Shown piece after piece: positions 1 to 10,699 of a stretch of 64,000 bases of DNA. The notes beneath the pieces are model-generated. The model saw only the letters and a list, made by a program, of their open reading frames with translations, was not told where the DNA came from and ran no database searches. Location of the stretch: NCBI GenBank assembly GCA_018806985.1, contig JADANN010000099.1:4001501-4065500 (forward strand), read 5' to 3'. The first letter of the stretch is position 1. Every line of letters starts with the position of its first letter. The translations under genes were made by a program, and so were the position numbers. The DNA is from Angiostrongylus vasorum (lineage: Eukaryota; Nematoda; Chromadorea; Rhabditida; Metastrongylidae).

Positions 1-169
1 AGGCGCCTCTTTCAGAACAGCTCAAGAATGAATTGCGGAAAAACTCACATAAAGAAATCCTTGAGAATAATTCCAACTCAACTTATCCAACTGCGAAAGT
101 CTCCGTTATATAACACAACAACTACAAGATACAATAACTACATTGTTATTACTGATGTTACTTTTTATT

Positions 170-430
170 ACTAAAAGCGGTGAGTGTGCACAGAAGCCAT
201 TTTGCGTTCATTTTGATTGAAATCTTGGTTCAGCATTTCCTTTGCTTGGTTATAGAGGTGTTTGGCTGGGTAGATTGCGGTCAACTTGACCTTTCCAGGC
301 TCTGAGGAAGGCGAAATCCGCCGAAACGTCAGCTTGTGCGTAAAAAATAACACCTCGCGTTCGCTCAACAACAATGTAAAGAATTGTTCAACCAATGCCG
401 AGGTTAATGGAAAGTCAGTCGTGGGAGTTA
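170..430 (+). mobile_element. Penelope-like element 3' end (subfamily 2)
   Basis: This is the 3'-terminal part of a Penelope-like element (PLE). It contains CTGAGGA at 302-308 and GAAACGTC at 323-330, separated by a GGCG/CGCC stem, then a CACCTCGCGT block at 351-360. The terminal CGAGGTTAATGG stretch starts at 399. The same order of blocks occurs on the minus strand at 60385-60545, and a related one lies in the subfamily-1 copies at 13 kb and 42 kb. No RT coding is visible, so this is a 5'-truncated or solo end. Upstream sequence (1-170) is not assigned. Confidence 0.6.
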
Positions 431-1090
431 CTGTTACTACTATTAATCTTGTTATTTCTTAAGACTTTTCCTTCTCTTTAACTTCGTTGGTGGCCCCAAT
501 CCATTTGCCAGTTTTGTGCCGCAGATGATGAAAAAATGGAAATATGATGATAAATGACAACACGCATATTGATATAGACGAAGAGAGTGTTGGTATAACA
601 ATGTGATACGACACAGTGTGAACGAAAGTCGGAATGTTGGGACGAAAAAAGAAATCTAACTTCCAAGTTGGTAAAGATTAAATATTAAAAAACTAATAAA
701 AGCTTCTTGCGACACTTTATTTAGGAACTACATTGTTGCAGACGATCAAGTGGTAGTTATTGTCAACCATTTATAAAAATTTTGAATCTAAACTCGCTTC
801 CTCAATAGTCGGCTTAACATCGAGCAAACCAATCCATGCTTACTTAGCATATTGAATGTCAGCGATCCGATCAGAACACTGTTAGTGGTGTTGAAAAGCG
901 TTATGTTACATCGCAGAGAGCTTAAAATAAAAAACAAGTTTACAGAAAACTGAACAAGACATGGTTTTGGAAGACGATCAATGAAAATTTGTACTACTCA
1001 AAAAATAACTGTAGTTACGGTGCAAAAAATTTGTGAACCTGGCATGAATTCATGAGTAGGCTCTGTGGGAATACAATTATGAAACATCCA
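431..1090. other. Unassigned AT-rich DNA
   Basis: I see no gene, repeat or RNA here. Stops are frequent in all frames and the short open frames show no recognisable domain. Confidence 0.4.
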
Positions 1091-1097
1091 GTTTTGC

Positions 1098-1290
1098 AAG
1101 TGCCCGTGTATCGCAATGGTTATAGGTGCCTCGCAAAACAAATGTGGTCGTTGGTTCGATCCCTCCTTTCAGGTTGACCAATTCTCCCATCACTTCGGGG
1201 GTCAGCAAATAGGTATGGTCTCCGAGGATAGAAACACTTATGTGCCACATCGGGAGTTCATGTGCGGAAGTCGCAAGAATGCTCAACGCC
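1098..1290 (+). mobile_element. SINE-A copy, 5' and middle part
   Basis: A tRNA-derived SINE. A box A-like block (TATCGCAATGG, about 1109-1119) is followed by a good box B (GGTTCGATCCC, 1153-1163). The diagnostic downstream block with a CTTCGGGGGTCAGCAAAT stretch (about 1195-1212) and an AGGATAGAAACACT stretch follows. The 3' third is diverged. Box B is better preserved here than in most copies. Confidence 0.65.
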
Positions 1291-2020
1291 GAAGCCCTAT
1301 TTCGTATCCGATTTCTTCCACATAAAATTTTCCGACGTTATTTTTTTTTCCTAGATAGTAGTATTGAGACCTGCGTATTATAGTAGCTATTTCCACGTCA
1401 CGATTTCGTTTCTTAGTCAACTTTTTGCAACTTTCAGCTTTTGTTATTATATTTCTTTACGCCAACATCAGGACAAGAAATTCATGAAATGGTGGGGTAA
1501 ATTAGTTTCAAAAGCTCAGTAACTGAGAGCTCTGTTCTATGCTTCTCCTGTTCAACAAAAACCATCAGTTTCTTGATCATGATGTGACATTCACCCGCGA
1601 ACTGGCCGGGCCGTTGTCCGAAGTTGGACAGCGATGAATGAGAAATGCTTTCCGAAGCCAAATTCATTTCGGAACAGACGGTCCCTTCTAACCAACTTTT
1701 TTCGAACGTTGTTGATCAACCGAAAAGGTCGAATCCTAGGAATAGGTTATCATCAACATATTACTACTTCAAACATCTGTATTTAATTCGAGAGGAAACA
1801 TTCACCAATAAAAGGCCTTCCAAACCCCTTACACAAATTCATCTACATAAATGAAAAAAGGAATGTTTATGTTTCAAACATGTGGGCAAACTATATGGAC
1901 TACTGTGGCTTTCACAAGGACTTGATTTCAACGTAAGCAATTCTATGCCTATTTAATTGTGTATATATTATAAATATACATTAAGCTCTGTTTCGTTTTT
2001 ACCACATTTAAATATCTGCC
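1291..2020. other. Unassigned AT-rich DNA
   Basis: Nothing recognisable. The two short open frames (about 60-70 codons on opposite strands, 1482-1854) have no domain signature. Confidence 0.4.
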
Positions 2021-2399
2021 CCTCCCAACGGTCTAGTGCCTCATCGTGGCTGGGAGATGTTCATGGATATCGGACTGCGATGTACAGCGGAAGGATTCAT
2101 CCACCAGCAAGGTCCCCCAAGCCAAGGAGCCCGGCGTTTCCATCAGGAAGACCAGCTAAGAGTAAACCAACACCTGGATCCACCACTATCCTGATAAAAA
2201 ACTATTCGCATGGTGGCAAATCTCATTCTGATTCACAAGGGCTGCGACTGCCTATGGTTGTGACGAGCTGAGGCAGACTTTGGCCAGGCTGACCTCACGA
2301 TTCCAGGGAACCACAATGGCTTAACCAGCAAATCTCGGAAAAGTGGAGATTATGCTAGGGCCAACACAACCAGTGAGGACGGGCAATTCAAGTATCCAA
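2021..2399 (+). mobile_element. Repeat B (SINE-like, RTE-tailed), near full length
   Basis: The copy runs from a CAACGGTCTAGTGCC-type start, through a GCGATGTACAGCGGA block, a CATGGTGGCAAATCTC block and a GGCCAGGCTGACCTC block, to the 3' tail. The tail (GGGCCAACACAACCAGTGAGG, then GACGGGCAATTCAAGTATCC) is the part shared with the RTE LINE. Related copies are at 20.0, 22.4, 27.5, 29.9, 36.7, 61.6 and 63.3 kb. The 104-codon open frame at 1957-2271 is a by-product of this repeat. No internal Pol III promoter is obvious, so calling it a SINE rests on size, copy number and tail. Confidence 0.7.
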
Positions 2400-3002
2400 A
2401 AAGCTAAGTATTTGCCAAATTTTAAACAAACACTCTGTACAAAGTGTGCTGTAGAACTATTATAACATATGACTAGTTCATGCTTAAAACACATTTAAAG
2501 GACATTAAGCTACACCGGTGTCTATTCCAAGATGTTCTTCAAACACTCTCCAAATCTCGGCTATTAACTCGAAAGCTTAGAAAATTAATGTTTTGTTTCG
2601 CAAAAATCACTTCGTTACTTGACATTATCATAAATCGACGATCAATTATTGAAATATTCGTTGAGAAGATTCCAAAATGACCATGATGGCAACCTCTAGT
2701 AATCAGAGCGCTAATAATACTCCTGTAACAGACATATGGTACTTCATTTGACTGAAATCAAGAAACACTTCCCACTCTGCTTACACACCAACGTTGGAAT
2801 TAAAATTAAAAAGCCAAAAAATGTTTAATTAGTCATTGATTTTATACCAGTTATCGAGAAAGGTCTGTCACATTGAAAGAGGTAGATAAATGCGGACATG
2901 TTTCCACTATTCTTCGCATATCGCTGTATGCGTTAGAATTTCTAAAGAACAAGAACGCATTCATGAGCTTCACCAATTTTGTACACTATGGGGATAATCT
3001 GA
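2400..3002. other. Unassigned AT-rich DNA
   Basis: No gene or repeat recognised. One 66-codon open frame (2480-2680, plus) has no features that support coding. Confidence 0.35.
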
Positions 3003-3362
3003 TTTTTTTCAAATTTATTTTATTCAACCCGTCTTGACGTCTACAGTGCGGATCTCAGCACTTCTCACATTCAGTTCGTTTCCTCGTATCCACTGTCCAC
3101 GAAGATCTTCCAACTTTACTTGTGGCTTCTGGTTGCTGCTTGAAGATTTTCATTTCATCTTCAATGTCGTAGAATGCTGGCCGAGCAATTCTCCCTGGAG
3201 TGCTGAGATAGCCGGGCTGGAGCGTTCTCAATTGGATTGCAGAGGGTGTTTTCCAGACAAGTTCGGTACCAATTTCCCGACCCCGGAGGATGAGAGGGGT
3301 TGGGCCGGAGCGGAGTCGAACTAGCACCATGTTCGTGAACATGGACATCATTACCACTGCGG
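3003..3362 (-). mobile_element. Family E repeat with tRNA-like end
   Basis: A T-rich edge is followed by a CAGTGCGGATCTCAGCA-like block, a CACTGTCCACGAAGATCTTCC-like block and a GTAGAATGCTGGCCGAG block. It ends in GAGTCGAACTAGCACC...CATTACCACTGCGG, which on the minus strand reads as a tRNA-like box B and box A region. The blocks recur at 28.2 and 31.0 kb. A short stretch (about 3255-3300: ACAAGTTCGGTACCAATTTCC, then CCGACCCCGGAGG) is also SINE-A-like, so this may be a composite SINE. Open frames on both strands here are repeat artefacts. Confidence 0.5.
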
Positions 3363-4070
3363 TTTTTTCTTCAAACGTGGTTATGACGTTTTTTCGTCAC
3401 AGTGAATTATGTAGTATCTCTTTGTCCACGTCTTTATCGATGACGAAACAATCCTAAACGAGAGATATTCTTATAAAGTCGACGAAGCCCTATCAAAACT
3501 ACTGTGTCCAGACATGGGAAGAAAAGAACCAGCACTCTTCAAAAACAACAAGGGACAACACGTGCAACTAACGCTGCCAAAGTTGAATGGGTGAAATGAA
3601 TGAATGAACGACACCTTGTCTCACCCCCACACTCATCGCATCACGTGTTGATCAATTACCATTTCTTCTTCTCAAGTAATGATCCCTTTGACGAGTCCCA
3701 CCGTATCCAGCAGTTAAAAATTCCAATCTACGAAAATTAAATGAATTCATAAAAGTGTAGATTTTACTTGCTAGTAGTTTTATTAATATAGCTGTATTTC
3801 CGTCTAATTATAGTGATTTAAAGTTGAAGCCGTAATTAGGTTTGCATCATGATGACACACCAAAATGTTTGAAAACTTTAGGACTTTATACCAACGCCAT
3901 AGAACTATAGGGTTCTTGATGCAACTACTAAAGCATCCTAACACTCCATCGATCACATTTTTATAATCTGTGCTCAACAACTGTCAATGGATGTATTTGT
4001 TCCACATGCACTCTGTTTGATGACCTATAGCAAAAGCTTCTAATAATGTGTCGAAAAAACTCACATCATA
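3363..4070. other. Unassigned AT-rich DNA
   Basis: No gene, RNA or repeat recognised. Confidence 0.4.
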
Positions 4071-4074
4071 AAGG

Positions 4075-4345
4075 ATAAAAAGGATAAAACTTTCGTTGTT
4101 GATGAATCCCTGTGGCATGCGGCGACTTAATCAAAATTAGAGGTGATTAAATGCATATTTAGCCCGTATAATGACTGGCACCGATGCATCAATTCAGTGT
4201 TGCTACACTCCCACACAAGTCTAGTGCCAACTTGCCGAGCCCGAAGGGATGGAAGGCCTGGTAAGCTTTAGTGCGCTAGACCGAACGAAACACCACGTAT
4301 GTGTGCTCCACTATAGTTTTAACCATTGCGCTACACGCGCAACAG
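4075..4345 (-). mobile_element. SINE-A copy, diverged
   Basis: A minus-strand SINE-A. In plus-strand order it shows the tail side (AATCCCTGTGGCATGCGGCG), AGAGGTGATTAAATGCATAT, CACAAGTCTAGTGCCAACTTG and the tRNA-like head ending AACCATTGCGCTACACGCGC. Several internal substitutions mark it as old. Confidence 0.7.
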
Positions 4346-5660
4346 CATACTTTCAAAAAAAATAGATGACGAAATTCAGCTTGCACAGTGGAAATATATT
4401 CACGCCATGAAAGAATGGGAAAATTTTTTGCAATCTTGGAATTCTTAGAAATCTTAAAGGACGAGATTAACGCAGTAGATGATGGAACATAAACTAGCGA
4501 AAAAATGAATGAAAATAAATGCCATAAACCATTTGGGTGATCATTTCAGCCCATTCAAATGACCCTGCGTTCCCAGAGAAGGAAGAATGTATTCGGTGAA
4601 ATAGCAAACTGGTCTTCTAAATGTTGACGTCATCTAATTGTTGATTTGTTTTTGAGAAAACTATAATAGTACTATTGTACATTACGTAAAACATCACGGT
4701 ATTATCATACGAACAAAAGCGATTCATTCACTGCAGAAAGTGCTTCGCAGTGTTGCCTGCGATCAGTCCGTCCCAGGTATACCCTCTGATGGCCGACTCT
4801 CGCTCCTGAGCACTTCTTACCTCCTTCCCATTTCTTACGCAACGCGTTGTCGCGGTGACGAGCGTTCGTCGTCACAGGGCATGAGAGGGACAGTGTTTTT
4901 CTTGATTAGTCTTCTAATGCGGATGAATAAGTGATAACTCGTAATGAGAAACAGCCCCCTGCACGCCTATACACCACAAGCAGCAGACTTGCAGGTCCAA
5001 AAGAATATAAAAAACCCGCAAGTTAGCAGTTAAAGTCATAACGTTGAACATTGTCGAAAGACTTAAAACCTAAAAATCGTACTTTGAACAAATATGGAAA
5101 ACAAGAAGGGTTCATAGTTAGAGTTTCCTCTCAACACAATGATTGCGAACCTAATAGAAAAGACGGCATAGAACAGGCAACGAATGTAGGCTATTTTAAA
5201 CAAACTGAAACGTGCATGGTATCTTAAGACACCTATCTCATCAGCATCGCAATAGCTTTAAATTCTAAAAAAAACCACCAAATCCTCTTCAACGATAAAT
5301 TTCAAACACAAACTAGAAAATAGTGTTTATCAACCACTTGCTAGCTTGTCAATGAAAGAATACATACTAGAGCGTTGGCGAAAAAAACTCAACAGTAAAA
5401 ACCATAACAGGAAATATGCAAAAAGAATTTCATGCTCACAGATCTCCCTCATGTTTGAAATACCGGCCAGGTTAGTTCGAGGTTATGTCTCGCATTTTGG
5501 ATTGCGAATAAGTGGTCAGGTCATTTAGGAACGGTAATACTCAGATGCCTCACAGATGCAACACTTGTTTCAAAAACACTGAAAAGATGATTTTTGGGAT
5601 CCCCAAATAAACTGCTATTTTAGCAATTTTTCACACAGAAGTATCATATCTTATCTTACT
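4346..5660. other. Unassigned AT-rich DNA
   Basis: No gene or repeat recognised. Open frames of 60-64 codons (4740-4934 and 5346-5528) have no domain or flanking splice evidence. Confidence 0.35.
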
Positions 5661-5664
5661 AAAA

Positions 5665-5945
5665 GGATAGAGGAAAAAGTTCTCGGTATTGATCAATCCC
5701 CTGAGGGATGCGCCATGCATTCGACTTCATTGAGCATCGTTAGAGGTGATTGAACGCATATCTGGCCTATACAATGACTCACAGTGGCCTACTAAGGGAT
5801 GTATCGGGCCAGTGCTGCTAACCTCCCAAACAGACCTGATAACAATTTGACGACCCCAGAGGGATTGAACACTTGGTGAACCTTAGGCGCGGGATCGAAC
5901 CCATGTGCATTGCATGGCATCTTTAACCACTGTACTACATGTTCT
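5665..5945 (-). mobile_element. SINE-A copy, near full length
   Basis: The full order of minus-strand SINE-A blocks is present. An AAAGGATAGAGGAAAA tail remnant leads into GATCAATCCCCTGAGGGATG, CATCGTTAGAGGTGATTGAA, a CAAACAGACCTGATAAC block, a GGGATCGAACCC box B complement and an AACCACTGTACTAC box A complement. Confidence 0.75.
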
Positions 5946-6396
5946 CTCTTATCTTAAGAAGAAATCAAAAAGGGAAAAAAATACTTAGTTCCTACTAAGT
6001 GAATAATAGCCTACAGGACCTGTTCATTCGTTTCTTCACCTATTCACCAATCTTGCTACCTCTTATTTCTTCTCATTCCTTCACAACTGCCGATCTCAAC
6101 AAAATCTACCAACAAGTACCTCTACTGGTGATCAGTATGAGACAAGTTTGTTTCTCATGTAAAGTAAGTCGATGGCAAACAATTCAATTTGATCTCTACC
6201 CGCCATAAAGATTTTGCGATTGAACGCTTTCTGTGCTGTCCTGCATTTCTGCGATGTATCACCTCTTGTTGAGCGTAATAGTTCACCTTTCTGCAAAAGT
6301 ACCACTCTCCTTCTTAGTGCAAATTCGTCCTTTCTATAATTCTTTCATATTGACCACGTTATCACTCTGCCAATTGTACATATATTGAACGCGTCA

Positions 6397-6398
<2 letters not shown>

Positions 6399-6462
<64 letters not shown>
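6399..6462. repeat. (ATT)n microsatellite
   Basis: About 64 bases of uninterrupted ATT/TTA trinucleotide repeat. Confidence 0.95.
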
Positions 6463-6463
<1 letters not shown>

Positions 6464-6472
6464 CCGGTATTG

Positions 6473-7180
6473 TTAAAATAATGTTGCTTGAGTTATAGTG
6501 TCACAACAAATCGAAAATGGTGTGGTGAAACAATAAACGACTTCCCATGACAATGTATTTTTTTCCACTTTACTCGAGCACTTGAATTCTGGCGATACAC
6601 TTTCACACTTCGAGCAAACCGTCACTTCCCCTTCCTTAGCCATATGCTTTGCTAACGTGATTCGCTTGTATTTAATGCACACTCTAGATTTCATAACTTT
6701 GCTTTTTCCCTCACACAACATTTTCACTCACCCCTGTGGCTTTCACATCACTACTTTGTCAATATTGTTCTATTCTTACTTCCTTTTTTTTAACTCCTCA
6801 TAAAAGGAAGGATAAAAGAGCGCTCTGCTTTGATATTTGCATTGCAAGCTACTTTTTAACCACGGTAGTATACGTTCCATCTTCCTCACATCCTCAAATC
6901 TTGATACCTATTCTTTGACTCTATTTCACTTTCTTTTTTCAGACCTCTTTACAACAACCCTGAATAATCTGCCAAATACTGGAAATTCCCATCATTCAGC
7001 TTCTTCGACTGCTTATTTAATTCTTTCCCATACTGTTCTGCATTTCTACGTCGTGATATCCACACTACTTCTCCACTGTCAACGAAATCGACAACGCTCT
7101 TCGTCACTAAATTCAGACACATGCACATATATCGGGAAACCTGCCTCATTAGTAATGGCGACTCAGTGCTCACGTGTCTG
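6473..7180 (-). other. Purine-rich minus strand, possibly decayed coding
   Basis: On the minus strand the region is purine-rich and carries two short open frames. One, at 6473-6727, contains two CxxC-like cysteine pairs and lysine-rich sequence (for example TVCSKCESVSPEFKC). The other lies at 6949-7173. Stops separate them, and I recognise neither. They could be eroded exons or simple-composition artefacts. Confidence 0.15.
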
Positions 7181-7334
7181 TCCGTATATACTCTGCGACT
7201 TCACTACAGTAACCACCTTACTTAAAAAGAAAATAGAACTCAGTCTACACACTAATGTTATAGACATAAACGTGACAATATGAGCCATGTGAGTCAAACA
7301 AAGCCAAAATCAAGCCTCTCATAACCCTAAAGTG

Positions 7335-7462
7335 GACAACTTCGTCCCCGGCTGTCAGGAAGGATTAAAAAGACTGACCTAATTTTTACTGGTAGGCAAC
7401 CGCCAGTTACTGTATAGGCCAAATATATACTTCAACATTCCTACGATGCTTACTGAAGTCAA
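7335..7462 (+). mobile_element. SINE-A fragment, 3' half
   Basis: Only the downstream half survives: a GGTAGGCAACCGCCAGTTA block, a TGTATAGGCCAAATATA block, then CTACGATGCTTACTGAAGTC, each diverged from the better copies. Confidence 0.55.
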
Positions 7463-9235
7463 ATCCATGGAACAACTTTTGGAAATGGTTCAACGACGAA
7501 CGCTTCACACCTCTACTTCCAGGAATATAAACAATTTGCAGCTTTGCCAACATCGTAAGGCCAAGAAGTGCCTAGCGTATAGAATGTTAAAGCCACTAAA
7601 TTATATGGAGAATATTGTCCAGGGCACTTTTTATAATCCTTACAACATTTATGCCTTGGTACATTAATATCAGCTTTCCTTCCATCCTCTAGCTCCATTT
7701 AGCAAGGAAAGGTAAGGAAGGTATGTAAAACTTCGATGTAGAGCAAAGTTTCTCATTACGGTAACTTTAGATGAGAAAAGAACTGCGCTTCCTTCCGAAA
7801 GTTCACTAGCTATAAACTTATGACAAGAAACGTCACTTTCCTGGGAAAAAACCCAGTCGCACGCCACCATCTAGGCAAGAACAGTAACTGTAGACAATAC
7901 AGCCTGATGGTTAATTTTTTCGGCCGCGTGCAGCAGGAGTTACACGCGACTCATGCTAACCACCCGGCTCCTCCAGAAAAAACATCAAGACATATCTTCA
8001 TTAGCAACAGCCCATGTGTGAATTGCTTGCTATGAAAGCGGGAGCACGTATTTGTATTTCTTCAGCAAAAACATCTTAATATCCTACTCATCTTTACCAC
8101 TTTCGCCAGCAGAGTTATCTCGGTACCCTTTATACCACCAACAAAATGGGCGAAACTCAATCAGATGAATGAATTTCTCCACAAACCAGTTTTTGTAAAC
8201 TATAATGGATAGAATATAGTCTATCTTGCGCCAGTGCAGCAACGACCTTGGAGAAGCAATCGCCTAAATACTAAAAGACATCCAGGAAATAAAATAAGTC
8301 ATATTGTCCTATGCCCGTTACGCTTACACCAGGTATGAGTTTTTATATTACTCGCACCCGTTCACAAAGAGTACTGATACTTTCTCTTCAAGATGGCCTC
8401 CTTTAATATTTGGGGCAAATCTAGTAGAAAGACAGAGTTCAGTGCGGTCTTAAGATCGTATCGACTCAAGAAGAAAAAGCTTAAGTATGTTCTCAGTTCT
8501 CTGATTTGTCTCCAGCAGTACAGTATACAGTAAAGTCCGCGAAATTCTGAAAGCATACCTTTAAGATTTGATATTTAGGGAATAATCACAAGGGTTTTCG
8601 GTAAACTGGACGTATTACGTTAAGTCGAAGATCGTTTTGAAGATAACACATTCTCGAATAATAGGCTTTGATTTAAACCTGGGGACCACAAGCATGGACT
8701 ATCACATTACATCGCAGTATTTCTCAGTTGCAAACTACTTTAACATGCTCATAAATTTAGCTCTCAGTTTGACGACTTCGAATGAAAAGAATCGTCCATA
8801 GGACAATTAGCACATGGTAAGTTAAGGCAGAGAAAAATACTAATGTAATTCTACGAGTGAACAGAGAAACAGCATACACACACAAATTATGGTAACAAGG
8901 GATACAATGACTCTTGTAGCTTTGAATGGACTCAAATTATGTCGATGATTTGAACCTCCTTTTACGGCGAGAATAAATCTTTCGTATCTTTCCAACAACT
9001 ATGTAACTTACCATTCTACTTATTCTATCAGCATTACTTATACACAGTAAAAAAATACGATTGACGAGAATCCAGCTAACATTAGGCTACCCACCGAATC
9101 AACGTCTAGACCCATGAGATGAACACGATTGACGGCGAACATCAACGATTGAACTGACTGCATCATGATTGCCTCCCGATTGGAACAGTACTCGATATCG
9201 TACCTCCAGCAAGCGAATACGAAAGAATATAGCGT
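7463..9235. other. Unassigned AT-rich DNA
   Basis: No gene, RNA or clear repeat. The short open frames between 7446 and 8556 are scattered over both strands with no domain signal. Confidence 0.35.
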
Positions 9236-9239
9236 TGTT

Positions 9240-9665
9240 GTACTGCGTCTCTTAAAAACATACAAAGACAGCGAGCAAGCACCGTGCTTGGCCTATGGTA
9301 GCCGTGAAGCACGCCGTGGACGAACTGATCAAGTATAAATTAATCACACCATGTGATATGGCGTTGTGAAGAATAGGCGTGGCCCGAGGGAGCAACAGCA
9401 GACAGAGCCGACAGCCCTGGATAGACAGGCTGACGCACCGCACAAGCAATGCAAGAGCCTGGACGGGCTCACTGGGAAACTCGTACGGACTCTTTCCTGT
9501 TGGCGCAAAAGTGAAGAGGTTGGCAGAGTGCGGCCCTGCTGGCGCGACCATATCCGAGGCAGTAGAGCACCATGGGCGACGATTGCGCAGAAAAAGAAAC
9601 GAACTGAAAATGTGCTAGGGTCCAGGCCACCAGTGAAGAAGAGCCTTCAAGCAACAAAATAAGGG
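9240..9665 (+). mobile_element. RTE LINE 3' end, truncated copy
   Basis: The copy includes the end of an open frame (79 codons, 9379-9618) finishing in a basic GRRLRRKRNELKMC-type C-terminus. The LINE tail follows (GTGCTAGGGTCCAGGCCACC, AGTGAAGAAGAGCCTTC). The CACCATGGGCGACGATTGCG block (about 9568-9587) recurs at 10.29 kb and, inverted, near the 3' end of the RTE copy at 24.55 kb. This looks like the 3' portion of the same LINE type. A second frame (9366-9662) is also open but is not the LINE frame. Confidence 0.6.
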
Positions 9666-10261
9666 TCAAAAAAGAAGCAGATTTTTTCTACCACATGTTT
9701 AATGCAAATGTTCCACGTAAAAGACAAAGGAGTGGATACATTCGATTAAGGGTCAACCAAAAGCACAGTTCTCATATTGCACTGAACACGATCTTTCCAA
9801 AAACGTTCATTTTTTATTGGTAATTTAACGCTGTCTATTGAATGCAATTCACCACCGATGTGGTATAAATAAAATATGAAGGACTTAACATTGATATCAA
9901 ACTTCGTCTCATATATGTCGTACAAGTTGAAGGGAATGAAATGAGGTTTGTCTCAAGCAATGCGTAGAAATCCTCGTACAATTATTAATGCTCGCTTTCT
10001 AAGAAATCTCTAGCACTTTACTTGGAGCTACCAATTACTCACGCCTATTAACCACATGTCTCACACGAACTCCTAAAGTACATATTTATAAACCTCGCTT
10101 ACTTGAACACCAACGAACCAAAAGTAAGTACACTTGCACCGAGGCTTACTTTAATCCTTTGTTTAAGAGAAAAAAGAATATACTAGTCCACATTTATTAG
10201 AGAATTTCTCAACTCCAGATATCTTAAAATAGATTTTAACTATAATTTACATATTGTACAT

Positions 10262-10402
10262 TTAACGCGCTACCATGTTCGAACAAGATCATCACCATGG
10301 ACTACGATTGCGAGAGAAAGAAACGAATGGCAAATGTGCTGGGGTGCTCACAACTCATGAAGATGGACCGTCCAAGTATCAAAGTATCCAAGTATTGTAC
10401 AT
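10262..10402 (+). mobile_element. RTE LINE 3' tail fragment
   Basis: A short 5'-truncated LINE end. It carries CACCATGGACTACGATTGCG, GAAAGAAACGAATGGCAAATG, then GATGGACCGTCCAAGTATC and a second AAAGTATCC unit. It aligns with the tail at 9.57-9.66 kb and with the RTE end at 24.48-24.6 kb. Confidence 0.65.
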
Positions 10403-10547
10403 TTAAACTAACTCTAAGCCCACATGAAAATACAAGATATTCTTGCTGACGAATCGCTAAAGTTAAAACATGGCTGAGAGAAAAGCAAGTCAAGGGTATC
10501 TGTTGGTGTGGTGGATATCGCGTAAGCCTCACTGAGTTTCAGAGTTT

Positions 10548-10695
10548 TGCTCATATCTCAGTATCACTGCGGCTGTATTTAACATCATACCTTGCCATAA
10601 AAAAAAGAACAGGCAGTAAATAAAAGTGAAAACACAAAGTGTTCTTAATAGAAAGGTTAATAGGTTAATAGAAAGTTGGTCGTGGGAACTACTAC
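10548..10695 (+). mobile_element. Family D 3' fragment next to a Penelope terminus
   Basis: ATCTCAGTATCACTGCGGC, followed by a GCCATAAAAAAAAGAACAGGC-like block and CAGTAAATAAAAGTG (to about 10630), matches the 3' end of family D. It is followed at about 10655-10695 by AGGTTAATAGAAAGTTGG and TCGTGGGAAC, the last bases of a Penelope-like element. The same two ends lie next to each other, in the other order, at about 13.13 kb. Confidence 0.55.
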
Positions 10696-10699
10696 AAAA

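Noticed and set aside
6399..6462. CRISPR-like or tandem functional array
   Set aside because: It is a simple trinucleotide microsatellite; no spaced direct repeats of CRISPR type occur anywhere in the window.
6837..7283. 148-codon plus-strand gene
   Set aside because: Pyrimidine-rich, serine- and threonine-heavy frame without domain or splice support; the composition suffices to explain it.
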